The translations under genes were made by a program, and so were the position numbers. Below, piece after piece: positions 17,123 to 26,602 of a stretch of DNA of 64,000 bases. Position 1 is the stretch's first letter. Each line of letters begins with the position of its first letter. The notes below the pieces were generated by a model that worked only from the letters and a program-made list of their open reading frames with translations, made no database searches and had not been told where the DNA came from. Source of the DNA: Brachyspira intermedia PWS/A (lineage in GTDB: Bacteria > Spirochaetota > Brachyspiria > Brachyspirales > Brachyspiraceae); contig NC_017243.1 of assembly GCF_000223215.1 (NCBI RefSeq), positions 1,116,001-1,180,000 on the forward strand. The letters are read 5' to 3'.

Positions 17123-18718
17123 ATGAATTCAGCTATATTGTTATCTTCTATAATAATTATACTATGCATAATAGTGAGTAAAATTTCGGTAAAGGTAGGA
17201 GTCCCATCTCTTTTGCTTTTTTTAGTTTTGGGAATGGTTTTTGGTACAGACGGTATTTTAAAAATAGAGTTTGATGATTATAAAGTTGCTGAGGAACTAG
17301 CCACCATCACATTGATATTCATCATGTTTTACGGAGGATTCGGTACTAATTGGAAAGCTGCAAAACCTGTGGCAAATCAGGCATTTCTTCTTTCATTTGT
17401 TGGTACTTTTATAACATCTATGATTACGGGGTTATTGTGCCATTATATTCTTAAATTAAATTTTTTTGAAAGTTTTTTAATAGGTTCTGTGGTAGGATCA
17501 ACAGATGCAGCTTCTGTGTTTTCTATACTTCGTTCTAGGAGTTTGAACCTTAAAGACGGACTTGCTTCATTGCTTGAACTTGAAAGCGGAAGTAATGACC
17601 CTATGTCTTATATGCTTACCGTTATATTTTTGGGTCTTATAGGAAAAACTTTAACATCTCCTTTATCTATAGCATATATGGTGTTTGCTCAAATAGTTTT
17701 TGCTTTGGCAGTTGCAGCGGCTGTATCTTTTATGGCTTATAATATGCTTAAAAGGTTCACATTTCCTGTTAATGGACTTGATACTATATTTGTACTTGCT
17801 GTAGCATTGCTATCATATTCTCTTTCTTCTTTTATAGGAGGAAATGGATATTTAACTGTTTATGTAGTGGGTATAGTTTTAGGAAATACAAAGATTAAAA
17901 ATAAAGTTACATTGGTTCATTTCTTTGACGGAATCACAGGACTTATGCAAATGGTTCTGTTTTTTATGCTTGGACTTTTATCTATACCTTCAAGAATATT
18001 AAATGTTGCTCCAACTTCTATTTATGTAGCTTTATTTGTAACATTAGCAGCTAGACCTATAGCTGTATTTTCCATATTAACACCATTTAAAATATCATTA
18101 AAGAAACAACTTCTTGTTATGGCTGCAGGCCTTAGAGGAGCGGCATCCATTGTATTTGCTATATTTGTAATAGTTAATGATAATTCTATAAGTTATGATA
18201 TATTCCATGTTGTATTTTTCCTTTCTATAATATCAGTATTGCTTCAAGGAACATTCCTTCCTATTATAGCAAAAAAGCTTGATTTGGTAGACTCTGATGA
18301 AAATGTACTTAAAACTTTTAACGACTATGTAGATGATTCAGATATGGAGCTTATACAGGTTAAAATACCTAGTACGCATCATTGGGTAGGCAGACCTATT
18401 ATGGAAATAGAACTTCCTGAAGAATCAATTATAGTAACTATAGAAAGAGGCGACAGTACTATCATTCCTCATGGTAAAACTGTAATTGAGCAGGGTGATG
18501 TCGTTATATTAAATGCTAAAAAGACTAAATATTATGATATTAGTTTAAGAGAGATACATATTAATCATCGTCATCCTTGGAAGGATAAAGAATTAAAAGA
18601 TTTAAATTTACCTCAGAATAATTTAATAGTTATGATAAAAAGGGGAGAAAGTACAGTTATACCTAGAGGAAATACTGTTATTAAAGATAAAGATATTGTA
18701 TTAATAAGAGATATTTAA
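17123..18718 (+). CDS. K+/H+ antiporter, NhaP2 (CvrA) type
   Basis: 531 residues. About twelve hydrophobic helices (residues 1-380) form a CPA1-type cation/proton antiporter, with the characteristic STDAA motif in the first half and a GLRGAASI motif in the second. The C-terminus carries two TrkA-C/RCK-C-like repeats (about 400-465 and 475-531), each with a G-x-ST-x-IP pattern, which usually sense ligands or regulate gating. It should sit in the inner membrane and expel K+ or Na+ in exchange for protons. ATG start with AGG nine bases upstream. A long hairpin follows. Confidence 0.9.
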   Translation: MNSAILLSSIIIILCIIVSKISVKVGVPSLLLFLVLGMVFGTDGILKIEFDDYKVAEELATITLIFIMFYGGFGTNWKAAKPVANQAFLLSFVGTFITSMITGLLCHYILKLNFFESFLIGSVVGSTDAASVFSILRSRSLNLKDGLASLLELESGSNDPMSYMLTVIFLGLIGKTLTSPLSIAYMVFAQIVFALAVAAAVSFMAYNMLKRFTFPVNGLDTIFVLAVALLSYSLSSFIGGNGYLTVYVVGIVLGNTKIKNKVTLVHFFDGITGLMQMVLFFMLGLLSIPSRILNVAPTSIYVALFVTLAARPIAVFSILTPFKISLKKQLLVMAAGLRGAASIVFAIFVIVNDNSISYDIFHVVFFLSIISVLLQGTFLPIIAKKLDLVDSDENVLKTFNDYVDDSDMELIQVKIPSTHHWVGRPIMEIELPEESIIVTIERGDSTIIPHGKTVIEQGDVVILNAKKTKYYDISLREIHINHRHPWKDKELKDLNLPQNNLIVMIKRGESTVIPRGNTVIKDKDIVLIRDI

Positions 18719-18791
18719 TTTTTTATATTTATTTTTTACCATAGTTAGTGTGAATGGTTATATTATATAGTATTTTTCATAAATAATCTCC

Positions 18792-18833
18792 CACTTTTAT
18801 TTAGCTTTAACATACTAAAGCTAAATAAAAGTG
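18792..18833. terminator. Hairpin between converging genes
   Basis: A perfect 17-base inverted repeat (18792-18808 and 18817-18833) with an 8-base loop, between the antiporter gene and the GGDEF gene that end towards each other. Neither side has a strong T run, so it may act with the A/T-rich flanks. Confidence 0.7.
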
Positions 18834-18874
18834 ACTATTATTCTTATATTCCTAATAACTATAAAAAAATTGAA

Positions 18875-19702
18875 TTAAAAATCTAATATAACAGATTTGT
18901 TTCTTCCGGTTTCTTTAGCATTGTATAATGATTGATCTGCTTTGTTTATAAATGTTCTTAGAGTAGTATTTTCTTCTTTTATGGCACCGCCTAAAGATGC
19001 TGTTGCTTTTAGAGAATATTCTTCTGTAGATAAATCTGTTTCTATTATTGAAGTTCTTATCTCTTCCATAGCATTTAGAAGCTCTTTTTTATTATCAATA
19101 TCAAATACTATGATAAATTCTTCTCCACCATATCTTGCCAATACTGATTTATGTATTAGCTTTTTTAAAGAATCTTTCATTACTTTTGAAACTAATTTTA
19201 ATACATGATCTCCTATATTATGACCATAAGTATCATTGTAATGCTTGAATTTATCTAAATCAACTATAACTATAGAGTATATTTCATTAGTAATTTCTTT
19301 TTCTTGTAAATATTTTATTATATATCCGCGATTGTATAAACCTGTGAGCTTATCTCTATTGGCTAGAAATGAAAGTTTTTCGCTATATAATATTATTGAG
19401 AGATAATTGATAAGTATTTGTATCTTATCTTCATTTTTATCCGTATTAATTATTATATAGCCGAATTTATTGCCTCTAGCGAATAATGTATATTCTTTAT
19501 TATTTGTTTTGTCACTAATAACCAATTTATTTTTGGACGTATACCATAATCTTGCTTCTCCGATTTCTTCTTTGTAAAAGTAAACTGCAAAACTTTTTAT
19601 AAAATCTTTAGAACTTGCTTCAAAGGTTTTTATTATTCCGTCTACAGAAAACGGTTCAGGTATATCATTTAGAATATTAATAACTTTAATAACATCATTC
19701 AT
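18875..19702 (-). CDS. Diguanylate cyclase (GGDEF domain)
   Basis: About 275 residues. The C-terminal half is a GGDEF domain beginning at DKLTGLYNR, with the active-site loop GGEEF, a functional variant of GGDEF. It makes the second messenger c-di-GMP from GTP. The N-terminal 115 residues look like a small sensor domain, possibly GAF-like, without membrane segments, so the protein is probably cytoplasmic. No RxxD inhibitory site is present just before the GGEEF loop. I chose the ATG at 19702: a TATAAT box lies at 19717-19712, so the in-frame TTG at 19720 overlaps the promoter. Confidence 0.9.
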   Translation of the reverse strand: MNDVIKVINILNDIPEPFSVDGIIKTFEASSKDFIKSFAVYFYKEEIGEARLWYTSKNKLVISDKTNNKEYTLFARGNKFGYIIINTDKNEDKIQILINYLSIILYSEKLSFLANRDKLTGLYNRGYIIKYLQEKEITNEIYSIVIVDLDKFKHYNDTYGHNIGDHVLKLVSKVMKDSLKKLIHKSVLARYGGEEFIIVFDIDNKKELLNAMEEIRTSIIETDLSTEEYSLKATASLGGAIKEENTTLRTFINKADQSLYNAKETGRNKSVILDF

Positions 19703-19711
19703 AATTGAAAC

Positions 19712-19739
19712 ATTATACAAAAATCAAAATATATTGCAA
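19712..19739 (-). promoter_or_regulatory. Promoter of the GGDEF gene, implying a leaderless transcript
   Basis: TTGCAA, a 16-base spacer and TATAAT (19717-19712) on the minus strand. Only nine bases separate the -10 box from the ATG, and no ribosome site is present, so transcription probably begins at or within a few bases of the start codon. Confidence 0.55.
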
Positions 19740-19759
19740 ATATTAATGAATATAAAAAT

Positions 19760-19786
19760 AAGGGACTCTTATTCCAAGAATCCCTT
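19760..19786 (-). terminator. Terminator of the LysM-M23 gene
   Basis: An 11-base-pair stem with one mismatch (19760-19770 with 19776-19786), loop ATTCC, followed on the minus strand by TATTTTTATA. Confidence 0.75.
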
Positions 19787-19806
19787 TATTTATATTTAAA
19801 TATTTA

Positions 19807-21051
19807 TTATCTTCTTCCTCTTAAATATTTTTTTATAGGTATAAAATCAGCAGGATTTAATGCCACGCCATTTCTTCTAACTTCAAAATGTAAATGGCTT
19901 CCTGTAGATCTTCCTGTGCTTCCCATTCTTCCTATCATAACACCAACGCCTACAGTAGCTCCAGCTTTTGTAGTTATTGAATTAAGGTGTCCATAATATG
20001 TTGTGTATCCTTTGTCATGACGAACTATTACTAAATTACCATAACCACCGCTATATCCTGCAAATATTACTTTTCCTTTTCTAGCAGCATATACAGGAGT
20101 ATTAAGTCTTCCAGGTATATCAACACCCATATGTTTAGTTCTAACACCTGTGATAGGGTGAATTCTATATCCAAATACACTGCTTATTCTAGTTATAGTT
20201 GTAGGAATACTGAACATCTGTCCGAATTTATCGATTCTTTCATCTAAAGTATATTTAGCACCTGGCAAAAATATATCATCTCCAACTTCAATATTGCTAG
20301 GATCACTTATTTTATTAAATGCAAGAACTCTATTTAATGAAACATCGTATCTTTCAGCGATTTCTTCTATAGATTCATCTTTTTTTATTGTGTATAATAA
20401 TCCGTTTCTATTAGGTACAACAATTTTTTGTCCAGGTCTTAATCTATTAGCATTAGTGATTTTATTTACGCTTACTAAAGTATCTAAATTAGCACCTATT
20501 TTTCTTGATATTGTAGTAAGATTATCTCCTTCTTCTATGATATATTCATCATATTTCATTCCTATAGTACCGTCTCCAACCAAAGTATTGTCAGAAGTTA
20601 TAGAATTATAGAATATATCTGTAGCATTTTCTAATGTTACTGCTGATGTTACAGTAGGTACTTCGGATATGCTTGAAGTATTATAGCTTACTTGTTCCGG
20701 AGATATTTCATCTAATATTTTTGAATATGCGGCATTAGAAGGCATTTTATCTTCAGGTAAAATTGCAGCATTGGATGTATGACGCATATTTATTATTAAA
20801 AAATTAGCCAAAATCATAAATAATGATAATGATACTACAGCTAATGCAAATTTTTTGATTATCGATAAGAAAATATTATTTTTTTTATCATTACTTGTAT
20901 ATCTTGTAGAATGAACATAAGTTGTTCTTATTCTTTGAATACTATTGCTTTTACTTAATTTTGACTTGATTTTGAATAATATATCTTCTATATAAGAAAG
21001 AATATTATCATTATTTCGGATTTTGGTGTACTTAAATTTGTTATTTTTCAT
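19807..21051 (-). CDS. LysM-containing M23-family peptidoglycan endopeptidase
   Basis: 414 residues. A positively charged cytoplasmic N-terminus of about 70 residues precedes one membrane helix (about 70-90). Two LysM domains follow (starting at YIIEEGDNLTTIS and YTIKKDESIEEIA), then a C-terminal M23 peptidase domain with the zinc ligands in HMGVD and HLHFE. The protein should be anchored in the inner membrane with the enzyme in the periplasm, where it cuts or remodels peptidoglycan cross-links during growth or division. All zinc-binding residues are present, so it should be active. It has its own terminator. Confidence 0.93.
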   Translation of the reverse strand: MKNNKFKYTKIRNNDNILSYIEDILFKIKSKLSKSNSIQRIRTTYVHSTRYTSNDKKNNIFLSIIKKFALAVVSLSLFMILANFLIINMRHTSNAAILPEDKMPSNAAYSKILDEISPEQVSYNTSSISEVPTVTSAVTLENATDIFYNSITSDNTLVGDGTIGMKYDEYIIEEGDNLTTISRKIGANLDTLVSVNKITNANRLRPGQKIVVPNRNGLLYTIKKDESIEEIAERYDVSLNRVLAFNKISDPSNIEVGDDIFLPGAKYTLDERIDKFGQMFSIPTTITRISSVFGYRIHPITGVRTKHMGVDIPGRLNTPVYAARKGKVIFAGYSGGYGNLVIVRHDKGYTTYYGHLNSITTKAGATVGVGVMIGRMGSTGRSTGSHLHFEVRRNGVALNPADFIPIKKYLRGRR

Positions 21052-21150
21052 ATTGTTACTGTTAAATTAATACTTATTTGATTACTAATAAATAATTCAT
21101 TCTAATATACAAATATTTTATAGTATTGTCAAGTATATAATTTTTTTTAA

Positions 21151-21813
21151 TTAAAATTTTTTCTTAATTATATAATCGGCAATCTCATTGAATGAATTTA
21201 AATAATAATTGTTTTTTAATTCTAACAAAATGTTTTTATCTGTTATTCCATATAGAGCTAACAAACATTTTATACTTGAATTACATGCAAATTCATAATC
21301 AGGTATTCCATCCCCAATCATAACTGTTTCATCTTCTATTAGATTATAATCTTTTTTTAAGCTATTCCATATATTAACATCAGGTTTCCTGTATGGATAA
21401 ACACCATCACCTATAACAGCCTTGAAATATTTTTGTATATTTAGTTTTTCTACTGTTTTTATAGCCATTTTATTAGGTTTATTACTTATAACAAACATAT
21501 TAATATTATGATTGTATAATGTATCTAAAGTTTCATAAACACCTTCATAAGCTTTAGTGTTGTCTACACAATGTTCTTCATAGTATTTTATATAGAAGCT
21601 ATATATTTCTTCCTCAATTTCTTCATTATTACTATATTTATTGACAGCTCTTTTTATAAGAAGTCTAGCCCCATTTCCAACGAATTTATGAGTATCTTCA
21701 ATGGATATGGCTTGTAAACTAAAGTGTTTTAATGAAGCATTTACAGAATTATATATATCTAATATAGAATCAGCTAAAGTTCCGTCTAAATCGAATATTA
21801 TATTTTTTATCAT
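21151..21813 (-). CDS. HAD-family phosphatase, phosphoglycolate-phosphatase-like
   Basis: 220 residues. HAD motif I is FDLDGTLADS at the N-terminus, motif II is VISNKP in the middle, and motifs III and IV appear as the lysine in RKPD and GDGIPDYEFA. Together with the helical cap (residues 15-90) this is the Gph/PGP-like subfamily. Probable substrates are phosphoglycolate or another small phosphate ester; specificity cannot be read. It starts six bases after the def stop and is probably co-transcribed with it. Confidence 0.85.
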   Translation of the reverse strand: MIKNIIFDLDGTLADSILDIYNSVNASLKHFSLQAISIEDTHKFVGNGARLLIKRAVNKYSNNEEIEEEIYSFYIKYYEEHCVDNTKAYEGVYETLDTLYNHNINMFVISNKPNKMAIKTVEKLNIQKYFKAVIGDGVYPYRKPDVNIWNSLKKDYNLIEDETVMIGDGIPDYEFACNSSIKCLLALYGITDKNILLELKNNYYLNSFNEIADYIIKKKF

Positions 21814-21819
21814 AATTAA

Positions 21820-22383
21820 TCAGCTATTTTTTAACATTTCTCTATTATTTGCCTTTTTTATGCCTCTAACTGTATTGTTTCTAAGTTCTTTTAATTCTCT
21901 TTTTAATCTTCTTTTTTGATATGATTCCAATCTGTCTATAAAAGATATTCCATTTGTATGATCTATTTCATGCTGAAGTACTTTAGCTATATAATTTTCA
22001 GCATCAAGAATTTGTTCATTGCCGTCTCTATCTAAATATTTTACTTTAATTTGAGTATATCTAGCAACATCATCTCTTATTTCAGGGAATGAAAGGCATC
22101 CTTCTTCTAAACTTTCAGTTTCATCATTATGCCATATTATCTCTGGATTTATTAATGCCAATTTGAAATCAGGTTTAGTTTCATCATCAAAATCAGGTAC
22201 AGAGATAACTATAAGCCTCTTTAATACTCCAATTTGAACTGCTGCAAGTCCGACTCCTCGCTCTTTATACATCGTTTCAAACATATCATCTATTAAAGTG
22301 AGTATTTCATCATCTATTTTTTCAATCTTTTCTGATACTTTCTGCAATCTTTCATCTCCGTATATTACTAATTCTCTTAGCAT
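21820..22383 (-). CDS. def: Peptide deformylase
   Basis: 187 residues. Removes the formyl group from the first methionine of new proteins. All three family motifs are intact: GVGLAAVQIG, EEGCLSFPE and LQHEIDHTNG, which supply the metal ligands and the catalytic glutamate. The C-terminal 35 residues are highly basic and extend past the core. AGGAG seven bases before the ATG. First gene of a two-gene unit with the HAD phosphatase. Confidence 0.97.
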   Translation of the reverse strand: MLRELVIYGDERLQKVSEKIEKIDDEILTLIDDMFETMYKERGVGLAAVQIGVLKRLIVISVPDFDDETKPDFKLALINPEIIWHNDETESLEEGCLSFPEIRDDVARYTQIKVKYLDRDGNEQILDAENYIAKVLQHEIDHTNGISFIDRLESYQKRRLKRELKELRNNTVRGIKKANNREMLKNS

Positions 22384-22543
22384 ATTATCTCCTAAAATTA
22401 TATATATTTATAAACTATTATTTACAATAATTATCAATTAATATTAAATCTAATATATAATATTAAATTTTTTATTTATAGTCAAGTGATTTTTTAGTTT
22501 ACATAATTTTTTATTAATTATAAGTTAAAATCTGAAAATTCCT

Positions 22544-22571
22544 TTGACAAATGATTTTTTTGTAGTAGAAT
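22544..22571 (+). promoter_or_regulatory. Promoter of the HAD-IB gene, implying a leaderless transcript
   Basis: TTGACA (22544-22549), a 16-base spacer and TAGAAT (22566-22571). The ATG begins only seven bases after the -10 box, and there is no ribosome site, so the transcript probably starts at the start codon. Confidence 0.65.
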
Positions 22572-22578
22572 ACATTTT

Positions 22579-23238
22579 ATGATGAGAGTTGCATATTTCG
22601 ATTTGGATAAAACTATATTAAATAAAGATTCCATATTTCCATTTATGATGTTCTATTTAAAAAAGAATCCTTCAAGTATAATGCATTATATAGCTTTGAT
22701 ACCTTATTTTTTATTATTTTGTTTAAAGATAATAGATAATCAAAAAATAAAATATCAAATAGCACATATATTCAAAAATATAGACATAGAATTCGGAGAC
22801 AAAATAGGTAAAGAGTTTGCTGATACTATAGTACCTTCTTTATATTATAAAGATGCTTTAGAAGAAATAAAGAAATTAAAAAATCAGGGATATACATTGA
22901 TTTTAGTTACCGCTAGTTTTGAGATTTATGCCAAATATATAGCTGAAAATTTAGGTTTTGATAGATGTATGGGTACTGAGTTATGGACTTTTAGGGGAAA
23001 ATATACCGGATATATGTACGGTAAAAATTGCTATGGTGCTGCTAAAAGATACAGATTATTTACTGAGCATTTTTTTCCTCATCATAGCGATAAAAATATA
23101 GCATACAGTGATTCTATAAGTGATTTACCTCTTTTTAATTTTGCCGACACTAAAGTATGCGTTAATCCTGATAATAAATTAAAAGAGCATGCTTTAAAAA
23201 ATAAAGATAAAGGTTTTACTATAGTTAATTGGAGATAA
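22579..23238 (+). CDS. HAD-superfamily hydrolase, subfamily IB
   Basis: 219 residues. Motif I FDLDKTILNKDS at the N-terminus, motif II VTASF, and a C-terminal YSDSISDLPLF that provides motifs III/IV. This pattern is that of the SerB-like (IB) branch of HAD phosphatases; substrates in this branch include phosphoserine and phospholipid head groups, and I cannot decide here. ATG at 22579, with a second ATG directly after it. The next gene begins one base after the stop, so they form a two-gene operon. Confidence 0.87.
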   Translation: MMRVAYFDLDKTILNKDSIFPFMMFYLKKNPSSIMHYIALIPYFLLFCLKIIDNQKIKYQIAHIFKNIDIEFGDKIGKEFADTIVPSLYYKDALEEIKKLKNQGYTLILVTASFEIYAKYIAENLGFDRCMGTELWTFRGKYTGYMYGKNCYGAAKRYRLFTEHFFPHHSDKNIAYSDSISDLPLFNFADTKVCVNPDNKLKEHALKNKDKGFTIVNWR

Positions 23239-23239
23239 T

Positions 23240-24325
23240 ATGGCAGAAAATATTAATAATGTCTATGATAATGCAGCAGCAATAGATGAAGATATTAAAG
23301 ATATCATAAAAGAAAATAATGATATTATTGCAGAAAAAATTAATAATCTTATAGATATAAATAATATTTCTTATGCCAAAAAATTAGCTTTAGAACTGAT
23401 AAAAAAAGATAATAAGTATAAATACGGATACTTAGTTTTAATTGACATATATTATGAAGAAAATGATTTCAAATCTGTAATAGAATTGATTGATAATGCT
23501 CTTAATTTTATAAAAGATGATAAAGATTTACTTGAAAATAAGATAGAGGCACTTATAAGCACTTATGAATATGAAGAAGCAAAGAATGTAATAGAAAAGT
23601 TAATATCTTTCGGAAATGCTGATTCAAGTGTTTATGGACAGTATGGAATTTTACTTTCTATAGAAGGAAAACATAATGAGGCTATAGAAAAATATAAAAA
23701 AGCTATATCAATAGATAATGAAGATGTTTTATCTATGATTAATATGTCTGTAGCTTATAGGGCATTATATAAATATGATGATGCCTTGAATATTTTAGAC
23801 AGAGCATTAACTATAAATAAAAATGATTCTAATATTATAAACAGAATAAACAATATAAAATATTTAATAGATAATTCAAAATTTGATGCAGGAAGATTAA
23901 CAGCAATACAGGCCAATCCTGACAGATTTAATTTATTAGTTCCTGAAAATTTTGATGCCTCTATAGAAGGGTCTTTATTAAAAATAGAAAGTTCTGATAA
24001 GAGAATATCAATAATCATCAGCTATAGTGATAAAAAATATGATGAAGCTGCTATAAAAGAGCTTTTTGACGGATTTAGAAGCAGAAGAGGGGAGCTTTAC
24101 TCTATAATTACACCTATATCCATAAGACAAAGAGAAGAATATAATGATTTATTTGCAGAGTATATATTCATTTCAAAGATAAATAAAAATGATTTCTTTA
24201 ATGCTATAACTGTAGTAGGCAAGGGTGAAGAATCTATAATACTTACAATGTCAGCAACTGTTACAGTGAGCAGTCATTTAATATCATTCGCTAAAGAAGT
24301 TATGAATAGTTTGTATTTTAAATAA
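23240..24325 (+). CDS. TPR protein with C-terminal globular domain
   Basis: 361 residues. Residues 30-215 contain about five tetratricopeptide repeats (for example EAIEKYKKAISIDNEDVLSM and DDALNILDRALTINKND). The last 145 residues form a separate beta-rich domain I do not recognise. No signal peptide, so cytoplasmic. TPRs mediate protein-protein contacts. GGAG five bases before the ATG; co-transcribed with the HAD gene just upstream. Confidence 0.8.
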   Translation: MAENINNVYDNAAAIDEDIKDIIKENNDIIAEKINNLIDINNISYAKKLALELIKKDNKYKYGYLVLIDIYYEENDFKSVIELIDNALNFIKDDKDLLENKIEALISTYEYEEAKNVIEKLISFGNADSSVYGQYGILLSIEGKHNEAIEKYKKAISIDNEDVLSMINMSVAYRALYKYDDALNILDRALTINKNDSNIINRINNIKYLIDNSKFDAGRLTAIQANPDRFNLLVPENFDASIEGSLLKIESSDKRISIIISYSDKKYDEAAIKELFDGFRSRRGELYSIITPISIRQREEYNDLFAEYIFISKINKNDFFNAITVVGKGEESIILTMSATVTVSSHLISFAKEVMNSLYFK

Positions 24326-24449
24326 TATTATAGTATACATAATATTTTATTATAATTTACATAATATAATCCTAAAAAAGTATTAAAGCACTTTTTCATT
24401 AAACCGACAATATTCATAAGTATAATTTTATAATTTAGAGGTTATAACT

Positions 24450-24878
24450 ATGAGTATGTTTGCTGATACAACCTATGCTAAAACTATGACAGTAGCCAAG
24501 AAGCTTTTAAATGTTTATGGACTTAGAGCTGAGGTTATAGCCGATAATATAGCAAATGTATCTACACCTAATTTCAAAAGAAGCGATGTAACTTTTGAAT
24601 ATCAGCTTGCTAGAGCTTTAGACAGTGAAAATTATAATGGCATGGAAGCTAAAAGAACTGATTCAAGACATTTTCCTTTTCATATGCCTATGGATTATAA
24701 ACAAGTTTCACCTACTATTACAGTAGATTATGATACTAGCTATAGAAATGATAAAAACAATGTTGATATAGATAAAGAAATGGCTGAAGAAGCTAAAAAC
24801 ACTTTAAGATATCAAATGTTTACGCAAATAGTTAATGCTCAATATAGAGAAATTAGAAGAATGATAGGTAATGCTTAA
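24450..24878 (+). CDS. flgB: Flagellar basal-body rod protein FlgB
   Basis: 142 residues. Starts with the conserved N-terminal rod motif, LRAEVIADNIANVSTPNFKR at about residues 27-46, and ends in the coiled-coil helix of rod proteins (LRYQMFTQIVNAQYR). Forms the proximal rod of the periplasmic flagellum. GAGG eight bases upstream of the ATG. First gene of the flgB-flgC-fliE unit. Confidence 0.97.
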   Translation: MSMFADTTYAKTMTVAKKLLNVYGLRAEVIADNIANVSTPNFKRSDVTFEYQLARALDSENYNGMEAKRTDSRHFPFHMPMDYKQVSPTITVDYDTSYRNDKNNVDIDKEMAEEAKNTLRYQMFTQIVNAQYREIRRMIGNA

Positions 24879-24913
24879 TCAGTATTATTTAAATTCTTAA
24901 AGGAGTAACAGAA

Positions 24914-25375
24914 ATGGGAATATTTTCAATTATAAATACATCAGGAAGCGGTTTAACTGCTCAAAGAACTAGATTAGATGTTATAGCTGATAATATAGCA
25001 AATGTTAATACAACAAGAACTACAGAGGGCGGAGCTTTCAGAAGAAGCAGAGTAATATTCAAGCCTAGAGATGACGGCAATAAATACAGAAGCCCATTTT
25101 TACCAGATGCTTTACAGCCTAATGTTGGTACTGGTGTAAGAGTATTCAGTATAGAAAAGGATATGGAAACTGCAACTAGATTTGTATATGATCCTTCTCA
25201 CCCTGATGCTATCAAATATGGTGAAAAAGCTGGTTATGTAGAAATGCCTAATGTTAACCCAGTTACAGAAATGGTTGATATGATGGAGGCTTCAAGAGCT
25301 TATGAGGCTAACTCTACTATGATTCAGTCAGCTAAAACTATGTTTGGAAGTGCTTTGAATATAATAAGATATTAA
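24914..25375 (+). CDS. flgC: Flagellar basal-body rod protein FlgC
   Basis: 153 residues. N-terminal rod signature LDVIADNIANVNTTRT and the C-terminal rod helix with NPVTEMVDMMEASRAYEAN. Part of the proximal rod together with FlgB. AAAGGAG nine bases upstream of the ATG; 35 bases after flgB, same transcript. Confidence 0.97.
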   Translation: MGIFSIINTSGSGLTAQRTRLDVIADNIANVNTTRTTEGGAFRRSRVIFKPRDDGNKYRSPFLPDALQPNVGTGVRVFSIEKDMETATRFVYDPSHPDAIKYGEKAGYVEMPNVNPVTEMVDMMEASRAYEANSTMIQSAKTMFGSALNIIRY

Positions 25376-25407
25376 TCATTTGGAAGTAATAATATAAGGA
25401 TATTTTT

Positions 25408-25779
25408 ATGAATATTAATAGTGTAATGAATGCTTATAGTATGAATAATACAAGAACTGGTAATGTAGGAGATAATTACGGATTCGTGCTTAAAACTACA
25501 GACCCTAGACATTATGGACCTGCTCAGCAGTTAAGAAGAAGTTCAAACAATGATTTAATAAGCAATTTCGGTACAATGTTAAGCGATGCCATTGATGCTG
25601 TAAATCAAAAGCAGGTTGATAGAGATAATATAATAGTTCAAGCTGGTATAAGACCTGATCAGGTTGATGTATCAGATGTAATGAATGCTATTGCTGAAGC
25701 TGAATTATCTCTTAGCTTTACAAAGGCTGTAATTGATAGAGCTGTAAGAGCTTATCAAGAAGTAACTACTTATAGATAA
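25408..25779 (+). CDS. fliE: Flagellar hook-basal body protein FliE
   Basis: 123 residues. The C-terminal 70 residues are the FliE core (DVMNAIAEAELSLSFTKAVI, then AYQEVTTYR). The N-terminal 45 residues are extra and polar. FliE links the MS ring to the rod. In many spirochaetes fliF and fliG follow directly; here an unrelated membrane protein follows instead. Confidence 0.93.
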   Translation: MNINSVMNAYSMNNTRTGNVGDNYGFVLKTTDPRHYGPAQQLRRSSNNDLISNFGTMLSDAIDAVNQKQVDRDNIIVQAGIRPDQVDVSDVMNAIAEAELSLSFTKAVIDRAVRAYQEVTTYR

Positions 25780-25806
25780 TAAATTCATCAAATAAATTTA
25801 GTAATA

Positions 25807-26586
25807 ATGAACAATAATAAGCTGTTCTCCTTCAAAAAAGAGTTATTAAGGGCAAGCGTTTATGGTGTAATAGCCATAGCGTTTGCCAACTTAATTTTCT
25901 TTTCAATTTATAATAATAATCAAATATATATCACTATAATTTTAATAATACTTGAAATAATCACTTTAGTATTTTTATATATTGATGCTTCTAATATTAA
26001 TAAAAGAAAATTATTATTCATCAAAAACAATTCTGTATTAGAGCATAATATAAATAAAAAAGTAAGCAAAGAAAATATAATAGATAGACTCAGATATTTC
26101 GGATACAGCATGTATTCTATTAATTCATCAAGAGTTTTTATTAATGCTGAAGTTATAAAAAATAAAAAATCTATTATAATACATGCTTACTATTTCTTTT
26201 TAGTTGATATTGATAAAGACGGAGAAGCTGTTTTAAATAATATAAAAAATGAACTTAATGAAATATTTGATTTGTATGTAGATGATAATCAAAAACTTTT
26301 TAAAAAAGATGATAATGACAAAGACAAAATAGTAAAAGCTAAATTATATAATCATGCTGTTTTTATTTTCTATGGTGATAATATACCAAGCAGAATTATA
26401 GACATGTCAGAATACGGATATACAAAAGAAAAATTATTAAACAGCAATGCACAAATATTCAGCGTATCATATTTGCCAAGTGATAATAAATTATATTTTG
26501 CTGATGCAATAGAAAATGTAATAAACTTAAATAAATTTCCAAAGAATGATTTTGTTTATATTATAAAAGATATATTTTCTTTATAA
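25807..26586 (+). CDS. Membrane protein of unknown function
   Basis: 259 residues. Two membrane helices (about 15-35 and 40-60) are followed by a soluble domain of about 190 residues with many lysines and aspartates, probably cytoplasmic. I do not recognise a family. It begins 27 bases after fliE and could be read from the same transcript; no ribosome site is obvious. A role in flagellar or envelope assembly is only a guess from position. Confidence 0.7.
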   Translation: MNNNKLFSFKKELLRASVYGVIAIAFANLIFFSIYNNNQIYITIILIILEIITLVFLYIDASNINKRKLLFIKNNSVLEHNINKKVSKENIIDRLRYFGYSMYSINSSRVFINAEVIKNKKSIIIHAYYFFLVDIDKDGEAVLNNIKNELNEIFDLYVDDNQKLFKKDDNDKDKIVKAKLYNHAVFIFYGDNIPSRIIDMSEYGYTKEKLLNSNAQIFSVSYLPSDNKLYFADAIENVINLNKFPKNDFVYIIKDIFSL

Positions 26587-26602
26587 CTTTATAAATAAAA
26601 AA

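Noticed and set aside
24373-24398. AAAAAGT/ACTTTTT hairpin before flgB as a terminator
   Set aside because: Only seven mostly A/T pairs and no T run; too weak to report.
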